A stretch of DNA of 64,000 nt, from positions 62,001-126,000 of the forward strand of contig JALRMH010000041.1 in the NCBI GenBank assembly GCA_026119935.1, read 5' to 3'. A model generated the notes under the pieces. The model saw only the letters and a program-made list of their open reading frames with translations. It had not been told where the DNA came from and did no database searches. This DNA is from Endothia cerciana (lineage: Eukaryota; Ascomycota; Sordariomycetes; Diaporthales; Cryphonectriaceae). This document shows, in pieces, positions 30,828 through 42,030 of the stretch; the stretch's first letter is position 1, and each line of letters opens with the position of its first letter. A program made the translations under genes and the position numbers.

Positions 30828-33800
30828 TTACTTCGGTCCCACTTCATCAGGCTGGTGACACCGCAGATACGCGTCGAACTCGTCCATGTACACCTCGCAG
30901 TTCTCCCCCATCTCCCCCATGTACACGAAGATATCATCAATCTCCGTCCACACCACTTCTTCGAAGAACATATTGATCATCCTTCGGAGCTCATGCTCCG
31001 TGTACACAATGGTATCACAGTCCTCCTCCTCCAGCCACTCACGGAAGCCCTCCTCGCCGAGCTTGTGGTTGTGGTTCGACACCTCCCTCATCCACAGGGT
31101 GTCCTCCTCTGCGAGGTGCGGCCAAAGCTTGCTCAGCGTCTCGTCCTTCGCCATGTGGTCCCGAAGAAAGACGAAGTAGTCTGAGCTGTAGTGTGTCTTG
31201 CGGCAAGGTTTCTTCCCCTCCCCCTTCAGCTCTCGGAACTTTCGCTCCTCTTCCTTCTTCATCTCCTGGATCCTCTCCGTCGAGAACATCCCCAACCTGC
31301 CTCGCGGCTTTCTTGCCATAGCGCGAGAGGATGGACCGGCGGGGGCAGGCACGCCGTCAGGCTCCGCGCTGTCGGTGCTCCCCATACTGTCACCGTCCTT
31401 CGGGGGCGCCGAAGTGGTGCTTGCGGCAGCAAACAAGTTCCTGCCAGCCGGATCGGCGTCTTGCGTCGCCGATCCCGCCGCAGTGATGTCCGATTCAGCA
31501 GCAGCTGGACGAGGTACCTCTGGCTTCGGCGCTCCCGAGTTGGGTTTCTTGCTTGAGCTCTTGGGTTGGAGTATCTTTCGTGGCGAAGGCTCCAGTGGCG
31601 GGCCCGAATTTTCTGCCCCGCTGGCGGCGTCGACGACTTCCAGCAGTTGAAGTACGGTATTGCGGCCCAATTCGTCCAAGTTGATCTCGAGTGTATCGTC
31701 GGCGGTCTGTAGTGAATCAGGTATGTTAGCCACAATGTCCGATTTCTTCCTACATGGAATGGGCCAGGGACTTCTCACCTTCATATCCCCCAGACTCTTG
31801 GTCATGATCTCGTCAACTCTAGAAAGATACACGCCCATCGAGAGGTTCTCCAGGCCTCGGGCCAGGGCATCCAATTCGTCCTTGGTGAGGCCGTGCGAGC
31901 CTGGCTCGTCCCCAAAGCCGTCCGTCATGCTCACATCCTGACTGGTCGGCTCAGTGTTCGAGCCAGCATCGCCTCCGGGAGCCTTCTTGAGCGCATCGCT
32001 GCCAGTAGCCCTCGAATCGTTTTCTTTCGTCACCTTTTCAATGAGGTTCAGAGCATCAGCGACCGGTTTGCCGACGGTTTGGGAGCCGAAGGCAGTTGTG
32101 CTGGTGCTGCCGAAATTAATGTTCTTGGGGTCGAACTGGGTTCCACCCTCGTGAACCGGGAAATCAGTTCTCATCTCTGCATCCGTAGAGAGCCCAACTA
32201 TTGGGGTGGGCATGAAGGAGAAGGATGCAAGCTGTGGGGGAGTCAGACCGATCTTGTCGATTTGGCTGCGGGCAGGGTTAGTTGCTGGTTGAATCGACCC
32301 AGTTCGCTCCATGTCAATGTCCTCAGTCTTGATGACTTGTGACCCGCGCTCTTCCTGGGGAGGATCCTGATCAACCTTGTCGTTTCCACTGCTGGCAGAG
32401 CCTATTGCTGGCTGGACCGAATCGCTGTGCTCCATGTCGATGTCCTCATTCTTGGTGGCATCAGGTCCGCGCTCTTCGTGAGGAGAATTCTGAACGACCT
32501 CGTCGTTCCCGCTGCTGGCAATGTTGGTTGCTGCTTGAACCGGCGCGGAGTGATCCATCTCCGTATCCTCATTCTCGTTAACCTGGGAACCCTGCTCTTG
32601 TTGAGGGAAGTGCTGGACAACAGGGTATGGCTTCTTGCCCTTCGTAGGTTCACTTGGACCGGGTGCAGCGCTCGGAGTGAAATTCAACCCAGGCGCTAGA
32701 TCTTGCTCGGTAGTGCCAGGAACTGCATCGGGATACTCCATTTCAACATCCCCATCTTCGCTACCCCGTGGTCGCCAAATCTGCTGAGAAAGACCCTCTA
32801 CGACGGGAGACAGCTTTTCCTTTGCCGTAGAGCTGCCTGTGCTGGGCGCGGTGGCCATTATGCTCAAACTAGAACTCGATCCAAGCCCTGGATCCTGCTG
32901 GCCAGTGCTAGGAGGTGCGGCTATGGACTCGCAAGAGGGTGTTTGCATGTCCAGGGGAGCCTCTGCCAGAGGTTGGGTCATCGAGCCCGGGCTACTGAAG
33001 TTGCGCGGACCAGGTTGGAGTGGAATCTGGGACCCGCTGACGGCTGCCTTTTCGTCTAGCGGCCCGTTGTTGACCACTCCAGCGATCTCAAGAGGGTCGC
33101 CTGTGCTGGTGTCCATGAAGTCTCCCTCGGCTGCTCCAGTCTTCTTGGGTTCATCTTCCACGGTTGGCTGCTGGTTTACATTGAGAGGGGCACTGACGAG
33201 CTGTTGCAATGGGCTGCAAGCATCAGTATCCTGCTCCGTCTCTCGCTCCGTCACTTGGTTCGTCTCTTTTGGGCTCTTTTCACCGTTGAGGGTACTTGAC
33301 ACGCAAGGGGTCTCTGGCATGGACGGGGTTGCCTCTCGTCCAGTAGTATCCTCTGCCGCTGGATTGTTCGCCGGATCAAGCTGCTTGACCGCTTCCTGAG
33401 CTGGCTCGAATGCACGCTCAGTCTTAGGGCCCTCAGGAGTGTGTGCGGTGTTGGAATGATTTGGAGAGGCAAGCGAGACATCAGAAATGGCCTTCACGGG
33501 CTCTTCGCATACCTCAAGAGCACTCGATGGGTTTTTCGTCTTGGAGTCTTGAGAATCATCATCGGAGGTCTCCTCCACCGTGGCCGCAGGGACAGGCGCG
33601 ACAGCAGGTGCGAAAACATTCCCTCCCGAAGATGGAACTGAAACACCCTCAGTCTCGGGGATTCGGGGACTCCCTACCGGGTCCAGCTGTGTGGACGGAG
33701 GTGGGATTCTTGCTGGCTCCTGCTTTGGGGAACCAATCGTTCCAGAAGCCTCGCACTCTGTCTTCGTCGCTACACCGCACTCCTCCTCCTCCTGCTCGCT

Positions 33801-35026
33801 TTCGTGAGATCCATAGACAGGTTTTCCGTCTGAAGTTCCCACTGAGACGGCTTCCAGGTTTCCATCATCCTGTGTCTGGCTCTCGAGCGTAGTCTTGTCG
33901 ATGTCAACTCCCGAGTGGGACGTGGACTGGACCAGAGCGTCGTATTTCTGCTGCAGGGCCGTTGCTTCGTCCCGTGCCCGGCGAGTTGCACTCTTTTCGT
34001 GGTTCATCTGCCGGTTCAGGCTCTTGATCGTCTGCCTGTGCTCCCAAGCCTCCCGCTGCGCAACCCTGCACTGCGCCTTGGTGTCGTCGAACTCTTCTTG
34101 GAGGGTCTCGAATCGCGAATTGAGTTCCCGCCCCTCCTTCATGAGGTACTCACTGTATCGTAGCGCCTCATGGTACTCCTTGGTGGCACGCTTCTTCCAG
34201 TCCTCAAAGTCGTTCAGTTGGCCCTCCGTGGTTACGAGGGCGGCTTTCGTCTCTTGAAGCTGTGCAGTCGCCTGGTCGCGCTCGACCTGCAGCTGAATAT
34301 TCTGCTTCGCAATGTCGTCACGCTGCTTCTTGGCCTGCTGCCGCTGCTCGGTCTCCTCTCGGAGCCTGCCAGTGACTTCGTGTAGCTTCTGTTTGTGAGC
34401 CTTGCGGATATCCTGGACCACGGCGGTCTGGTCCTCCTTCGTCCGCTTCTCGAGCTCCTGTAGCTTCGAAAGTACTTGGTTGTAGTTGAGCTCCAATCTG
34501 GCAATCTGCGCGGTGTGACTGCTTGAGAGAGAGACCATTCGCGCGTCCGGATACTGCGTTTGGTCGTCCTTTTTCGGCTTCTCGAGCTCCTCCAGCCGAG
34601 AAAGTACGTTGTTATAGTTGCGCTCCATCCTGGTCATCTGCGCGGCGTGGGTATTGGAGACCTTGATGAGTTGCGCGTCCAAATCATCCCTGCCGGTCTT
34701 CTGCTCGAGCTGCTGCTCGAGCTTGTTCAGCTTCTCATGCAGCCGAGCGTTGAGTCGAGCTTGTAGAGAAAGCTGTGTACGGTAGTCCTCGACCTCCTTG
34801 AAAGCCTGTCAGTATCTCTGCCTGTCAAAGCTCGAGGTTCCATATGTTTTGGCTTGCTCACCTTGGACCTAATCTTTTCGATGCTCATCATATCATCGTA
34901 TCGTTGCGTGATGCCTTTGTTGGTCTCCTCGAACGCGGTAATGAGGCGGTCGAAAAGAGGGACGCCCAAGTAGACGCCCATCAACAGGACTGCCAGGAGG
35001 ATAACGGCAATCAACTCGAGAGCCAT
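30828..35026 (-). CDS. Large membrane-anchored coiled-coil protein of unknown function
   Basis: I do not recognise a family. Exons 35026-34862, 34805-31779 and 31706-30828 give 1356 residues. The start MALELIAVILLAVLLMGVYLG is a single N-terminal membrane anchor with no clear cleavage site. About residues 35-300 form long coiled coils (VEDYRTQLSLQARLNARL, LSRLEELEK), including two tandem copies of a 40-residue HTAQxxRxExNYNxVLSxLxELEK unit. The middle is disordered and Ser/Thr/Pro/Glu-rich, with about four copies of a 40-residue repeat centred on ED(I/T)(D/E)M(E/D). The C-terminal 110 residues are a distinct acidic, Trp-containing segment beginning SSDYFVFLRDHM and ending CHQPDEVGPK that looks folded. 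The second intron (72 nt, 31707-31778) is a multiple of three without stops, so its retention would add 24 residues. A tether or scaffold role is possible but is only inference. Confidence 0.8.
32255..32810 (-). repeat. Coding tandem repeats in the coiled-coil protein
   Basis: About four degenerate units of roughly 40 codons, each with a Gln/Pro-rich start, an (E/Q)ERG- or EQGS-like element and an acidic core such as TEDIDMER, NEDIDMEH or NEDTEMDH. The last three are the most alike, suggesting recent expansion within the gene. Confidence 0.75.
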
Positions 35027-35355
35027 CTTGAAGAACTCGGAACGGTGATGGTGGGTGAGGTTGGTTGGAAGAAGACGAGTGGGTTGCTCGCGCGCCTTGA
35101 CTCGCTTCTGGAGACTTCGTCGGTCGTTGTCGTCGTCGGTGACGAATGGGAGAAGGGATTTTGGATGTGAGGGATCGTCCTGACTACCTGTGATGGAAGC
35201 GAGCGGGTTACTTGCGTGCCTTGGCTCGTTTCGTGAAGAGGGTATCAGTTCGGTCGTGGAGATGGTGAGGATGTGTGGTATGCTGAGGTGCGATTTGCAA
35301 TAATCAAGTAAATCAAAAGAGAGAAGTGTTCTCTTGAAGAACGGCTTGTTGATTC

Positions 35356-35400
35356 AAGTCACTGAACTTTAAGTCACTGAACTTTAAGTCACTGAACTTT
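35356..35400. repeat. Three perfect copies of a 15-bp repeat
   Basis: AAGTCACTGAACTTT is repeated exactly three times head to tail, about 330-375 bp upstream of the coiled-coil gene's ATG. Each unit contains TGACT on the opposite strand, a bZIP half-site, so a promoter role is possible. Confidence 0.9.
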
Positions 35401-36566
35401 TCGTCAATGAAAGCTTCCACACTGGCGTTGAAGAAGCAGAGAAAGAGTTCGTGGTTGCGATCACAATAAATCCAGGTGTGGGTGTTGGCTCAGGTGCAGG
35501 AGACGTTATAAAGTCTCTACGCTTACCTAAGTCAAAATTCTAGAAACTGCGCAGGCCAATTCACCGTAAAAGTGAATGGACGGCGGCAGCATGAGCTTCA
35601 CTCAGCCTTGCTGCAGCAGCCTTGCAGACCAATACCCTGACCCCTGCGCAGTTGGCCCAACCTGTCGCCCCACCAATAGCAGCAATCTTCAACAAGGACA
35701 ATGCAACAGTCACTTATTTTTACAATGCAACAGTCACTCATTGTTACAATGCAATAATTATCAATTGTTCAAGATGTGAATGTGGGCGTTATGCTGGCTG
35801 CGCCGCTGACAACGCTATTCGCATTTCCCGAGACGGAAACGACCCCTGTGAGCATTCGCCAATCAAGACAGGAGGCCAAGAGCCCCAAAACACAAGGCTG
35901 TCCAGATCCCGAACCTGCCACCTCCTACCATCTACATTGCCAATTGTGCTTCATTGTTCCCCTTTTCATGGGGATTTGAGTCCCGAAGCCATCGGATGTG
36001 AGCAACAACTCTCCGTTTTCGTCCATGCCGACTCACTCTAGAAACTGCCCCTGCGATCCCACTCTTTCTGAAGGTACTATTATTGTCAGCGCGCAGAATA
36101 GGTACAGAAACACCACCCACTTCAAGCTCCTTCTGGTTTTTTCGTAGGCTACCGCACGAATCTAAATACAAGCCTGGAAATCTCACCACGTCTCTGACAG
36201 GCTCAGTCCCATCTCCGCCGACAGATACACATGGTCGAAGCTCCCAAGGACCGATCTAACCTGCAGCACCCATCGACTGACCAGCCGCCATCGCCGAGCG
36301 TTAATTGAGACCGAATCGAGAGATGCAACGCCCCGCGTCCGGCATTACTCCTTGGGTCCCGACCCAAGCAAAGTTTTCCGTCTGCTGCCTAACGGTACTC
36401 AACAGCGGTCAATGGTTCTATTTCTAACGGAAAGCGACGATACCCAACCATTCCCACCGAGATGGGAGAAGTCGAGCGATTCAAGATGGAAGATCCAAGC
36501 CCCCTCAACTGACTTTGAAGGATCTGTGGGCTATAGAGACTGCTATGTTGGCCTCGCACGTGCGCG

Positions 36567-36586
36567 CACACACACACACACACACA
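36567..36586. repeat. (CA)n microsatellite
   Basis: About ten CA units in non-coding DNA, preceded by CG dinucleotides. Confidence 0.9.
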
Positions 36587-38209
36587 AACGCACCTGGAAT
36601 GTTCACGTCCACTGCAGATGCGCCCAGTGCTGAGCTTTCTGCAGGCCCAGCACGGGGCGAAAGCAGATCGCCCTCAAATGTTGTCATTGCTATAAAGGAA
36701 ACCACGGCTCGTGGAGGGGTTGAAGCCCCTCGTTTAGGAACATAGGAACAAGAAGCTAACACGCGGTTGAGCAGCCCACACATCGACCTCGGCAGCAGCG
36801 CTAAATGGTGTCTGACGTGTTCACCTCTACAGCTTTGACAAGGGCACTCTACACCACGAGCTGACCAAACACGTCCCTACTTGGAAAGAGGTCCTGTATG
36901 GTCGTGCTGACACCGTCTGAACTCTTTCTCGGAGATATTTTGTACCTCTTCCACAAGGACAAGTTACAAGACACATTCAGCCGCCCGCAAGGCCCATCTT
37001 GCCGAAGCTCGTCACCCTGAACGATGAGCTGTCCCTGTTAGGAGACTTTCTACGTCCTCATGGGCCAGACAGACGAAATTGAGAGAGCGGCATAAGCAAT
37101 TAGAAGAGCTCCACTGCCTCAAAGTCTGGCGAACGCGACCCAGAGTTCCAGTCAATCCTGGGACAAGGCGACCCCTGGCGCTGGACACCATCAGGAAACC
37201 CCCCCTCCCCGGCAAGACAGACCGCGACCTATCGATTGATAACATCTCCTCTTGGCTATCTAGATTCCGGCGTGTGGGCCGTCCAGTTTTGAGGTGGCTA
37301 CGGGGAGACTGAATGTACTAGGCGTTTCTGGACGATTGCGAGTAGCCAGTCCATCATGATCTCAGGCAGCATTTCATCACGTCTTCTACAATTCCTATCC
37401 CCAAACCGTTGCGCATCACACTGGTATGGACGGCATTCTTGGTGTCTACAGCAAGGTGAACGCCATTGGTCTTTTCGATGTTGGGGGCCATGCCGTCCTA
37501 AGCATGCCCGCCTTGAACATAATGAGAGCCTTGAAATGCGAAGCGTGTACTGACTGCTCGAGATCCTGGCCGGAATACCACGCCGATCACCATGTACTAT
37601 GTACCGTGTCGCGCCTGAGAAAGAACTCAAGCCGAGTAAATCCTTTGATCCGACTGTCAGTGTGTCTAATCTCGGAAATTATGCTAAGCGTTTCGGGGTG
37701 GATTGGAGGCCACTTAGTGAGAACCTACTGCCGAAGTTTACGCGAAGAGAAAGGGCGCACGCCGATATGGCTCGGGAATGACCTGAGAGGGTTCCACGAC
37801 GGGAGAAAAGAGGACCGCAGCTGAGCACAAACACCAGAGGTCACGACGATCACATTGCGAGCATGGCTCTCACGGCCAGGGCACCAGATTCACAGAACCT
37901 CCAGGATACCCTACCGTCACACGTGGCCGCATCCCTGGAAGAGCAGGTCGGGAAGTCAAGGCGCCGAAGAAGCAGCGCAAGGTGGAAAGGATCATCGTAC
38001 TGGGCGGATCAGCTCGAAATCGGCCTTCCGGAGCACACAACTGATCTGCGAGTGAGAACTAGATAGTGGAGCCCTTCTTCATGTTTAATATGGGCCGCAA
38101 CGAAGAGCAGTGTCATGCCAAGCTGTCACGTACTTGACGAACGCGACTCCCAGGCACGCGGCCCTTGGCTTCGGGGTCAACTTAGGCAACAAAGCAGACG
38201 CAGTCTGTC

Positions 38210-38320
38210 TACAACCCCCAGCGATTAACTTTACCACTTCACCACCGACGTCACAACACACATACAAACGCCCAGTTCATCCTCGGTGGCGAAGTGGTAA
38301 ACTTAATCCTGGGGGTTGTA
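38210..38320. repeat. Imperfect 111-bp hairpin (about 38-bp arms)
   Basis: The left arm starting TACAACCCCCAG (38210-38248) pairs with the right arm ending CTGGGGGTTGTA (38282-38320), with one single-base indel and about three mismatches, around a loop of about 33 nt. Read outward, both arms contain TGG(C/T)GAAGTGG, which resembles a Pol III box A (TGGCNNAGTGG). Confidence 0.8.
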
Positions 38321-41300
38321 CCGTGTGGGGGGGATCTTGGAGTTTGCCGCCACGGCCACCTTCGAACTGCAGGCCCGAAAGGGCTTGACGCAGAGGACGG
38401 CAAGCTCCACGACAGCCGGAACGATCTAGTGTATGCGAAACCCCCCTAAACGTCATGCCCCAATTCAGCGCAAACATGCACGATTAGCCTCAGGTTTGTC
38501 CCAAGCGCACATGCCAACCAGTCGAGGGGGCTGGCTTGCCCGTCAACCCGGGATGCCAAGCTGTAGTCCAAGGCAGTACTGCCCCGAGCGTCCCTGGCAA
38601 GCAAGCACGTGTCGAGGCCACTCGTCGATCACGACCATCTTCATAGAGCACGGTGGACCCGATCGACAATGAACTCCGTTTGTTAGAGATCTGGTCCGGC
38701 GCAACTGCCGGCGACGATCTGCGTGCCCACGGTGCATGGACCCCTAACGTTGCTCAAGTGCTCCATCCGCAGCCCAGCCCGCGGCGAACGGTACCGTTTT
38801 TCAGGAATTCAGATGACGAACTTTTGTTTTCGGTGAGCCGCCACCGACGAGAGCTAAAGCTTGGGAGGCGGGCCAAGGGAGAGTCCGCTTGCCCCTATCG
38901 AGCTGGCGCGGCCTGCGTCGTCGCACCTTTCAAGGTCTATATTGGTGCCCGCGAAAAATGGTTTGACGTGGGTAAAAAAGCACCAACATTCGTTAGTTCT
39001 CTCCTCCCCCACAACCTTCTGGGCGCGGACGACACCCGCGGGCGCGCCAGTGCCGGTAGCGGTGGCAAGGGGGTCGAGATGGAAGGCCGGATCTTCCTCA
39101 GCGACCCGCAGAATGTCGAGTCTGGAGATTTGAGCGGAAGGGCGACGGGTGCACGGATATATATGGATGAGAAAGGAATGCCCTGCGGTCCATCGTGAGA
39201 GGGGACACGCAGATCGATATCAATAGTAGGGTGCAGTGAGCGATTCATGCTGTTGTTCCATCTGAAGGGACAGGGCCCCACTCCCGTCGCCATTAAAGCA
39301 GGGTAGGGCGGATCCGTTACACAGTAGTACTACTATGGCACATACCATAGTGGTCTGTAAGTGTGTGCCAGGCAATCTCCTCGCCGGCGATTGTGGTACT
39401 TAGTATGGCTGCCATGGCATGTCCCGTGCCGTTCACGCTGGACGACAGCCTCTGCGAGTCTGTCTCGGTGGAAAATTTCTCACCAGGAAACCAAAGCTAC
39501 ACCCGTGTATAGCCATGGGGTTAGTCAACATTGAATGTTCCGATGGGTGGGTGGTGTTACATTGCGGCTGTCGCCCGGCAAATACGACCTCATCCACGGA
39601 GAGGGTCCATTCTCTCCATCGTACTATGTCCGCGGACTGCTCCGTCGGCGATACGCGAGTTTCGCTAACAACGAAGGACAGCACATGTTTACTATGTAGG
39701 TCCACAAAGTAGCTCGAGACTGTGCCCGTGGTGCGTCTGGAGGCAATGTCCACTGGCCGCACGCCCATCAGGGAAGGTCGTTTCACGGTGCCGGCTCCGT
39801 ATATCCGGACCACAGGTGAGTGGAGCTTCATTCGCTCTAGCGTCGCGTTGATTCCGCGGCGCTGGGTTCCATGGGCGCCTCGAGCCGGAGGAAGCGAGAG
39901 TGCATCGTACTATGTACTACTACAGTATAGTATGGTGAACCCCCGGCCCTGCCAGTTGCCCCTTGCATTGGCCGCCATCCTTGACAGGAAGGACAGTGGT
40001 GGGAGGGGGGTCGTATCGGTTACAGATCGCTCGGCAAAGCTGGTTGAGCGAGTGTCATGGTGAACGGATCAATGCCAGCACGAGAGGTAAGCCGGTGAAG
40101 GGAGATACATCTCGTTGGTCCATCTGCTTATCTTTTTAACCTTTGTCTTCTTGTCGCGCCTAGCAGCTGGTCGGGTTTGAGGCTGCGGAATCAAGACCAG
40201 ATGGTGCTCAACAACGATACGGACAGAGGGCCTGAGAGGCTGAGACCTCGAGATAGCCCAACGGAAATGGCTGGCTTGAAACCCACCCCCCCCCCCCCAA
40301 GCCTCTCTGCCCTTGGTGTTGATCAAAAACGGATAGTTCCGAATGAACCATGACGGCTCGGGTCACCCCTGGCCGCGGCCCCTGCATCTCGGTGAGTGCC
40401 ATTAGGGAGGGTGAAGGTGTTACTTTTCAGCGTCGCGGCTTCATCTCTGCAGGCCTGCACTGGATAATTCCTGGAAGCAGCGTGATCGTGTGCTCGATGA
40501 TAAGGCTGAGTGCCCTGGTTCCCAGGCGCCAGGGCGCGTAGGTTGTCGGCACCGAGACCCTCAATGTCCTAAATGGGGGGACAGTCTCTCCCCATGTTAG
40601 ATTACATTGTATCTCTAGACCCTCACATGCATCTTGCATTGTGATGACTGCACGGCGCAAAGGGATAAATTCCCACACTTCGCCACCCAAACTGAGCAAC
40701 ATATTCGCTGAGCCCCTTGTCTCGAACTTCTACTCCGGGAAACGTATCATCGTACTTGACCTCTTGACTTCAGAGTGAAAACCGCGGGGGCCCTTTCTTT
40801 TTGACCTCCCCCGCCATGATGACCAGTTGCGTCTTTCGATGTCTGGGTCGTGTCAAGGTTCGTCCTGTCTGTATGTCGCATTCGCTTCCAAATCACACTT
40901 AAGAGCCACTAGCCCAGATTGTGGAGAGCCTTGAGAGCCAGCATCCGTGGGGATGGTACGAACTCCGTGCGCACTCAGAACCGTACTTCCGGCCCGGGGC
41001 AGAGGAATTCCCCGGAGGCACTTAACTACATACCATAGTAGTACCATAGTATGCGCTTTGCGGTACAATATAGACTGCCCAGGAGGCACCGTTGTTCCAG
41101 GGCCTTGTCGTCCAAGCATGCGCACGACGCATGTGGATCCCGTCGTCGAGTTTTGCACGAGAACTTCGTTGGACAACCGTGGAACTGGGATAGTCCTTAC
41201 ATAGCATCTCAGCCGCACCCACCACATGGTGCAGCACCCAGTCAGTCTACTATGAGGATCCTGATACTATGTATTTCGCCCTCGGATGACATCGCAATGA

Positions 41301-42030
41301 CAGAGGGCGGCCGTTGAGGTCCACCCGGTCCTGACGTCAGTCAGTCAGAGGATATCACATAAAAGTAGAGGCTGGAGTCGCGACACGCCGTGCCGACCCG
41401 CCCCTCAGTGCAAAGAACGAGTTGATTCTGCACGTGCATAACCAAGCATGCATGTGTCGGGACCGTGGCCATGGCCATACAATGCCTGTAGGGGTTTCGA
41501 GCCCCTTGTGCCTGCATGAGTAGAGCGGCCCACTCGCGCCGCCTATGCTGGGGGTCCGCTCGTCCCCCTTGCGAACGTCCTCTCGGGCTCTGGACTCTAG
41601 TTGGTGTGTGCCAAGGGCACTATAGAAATTGAATGCACTTGCAGGGCTCGACTCGGCTCCGCGCAGGGATACTGCGTCAGAGACCTGAGTGGTTCGCGGG
41701 TCTGATTACCGTGGTAGGGTACTCGAGCATGCATAGTACTGTGGAACTCTCCCCGAGCATGCGGACGGTTTATGTATCGAGGTAGGGTGCTCCGGAATTG
41801 CCCTCGTACGTAGCATGCTGTTGAATCTACTGTGGCATCCGTACCGGCTCCGCACGTGTCAAGTGTCAGAGCTGTGTTCCTCTTTTCTGCAAAATTCCCG
41901 ATTACCCACAAGCATTCTGTGTCGATCATATTTCTGCTCCTCTCCCCCCCCCCCCTCCAAGTCTGTGAATCTTCATGCCCTTTCAATTTCCACGTAATGC
42001 GGTGAGCCGACCTACGGCCCTGGTGTTCCG

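Larger units (their letters stand above)
35027..42030. other. 7-kb stretch without supported genes
   Basis: The longest gap in the window. It contains a 15-bp triplicate, a CA microsatellite, a 111-bp imperfect hairpin (all listed) and scattered TACTATGTA-like words. Several frames of 60-180 codons occur (for example 37426-37824 and 38653-39198), but none shows a domain, consistent splice sites or a signal peptide. Parts of 36830-37800 have protein-like fragments in shifting frames and could be a long-dead gene that I cannot name. Confidence 0.5.

Noticed and set aside
38653..39198. 181-codon plus-strand frame
   Set aside because: No domain, no convincing start, and composition like surrounding non-coding DNA.
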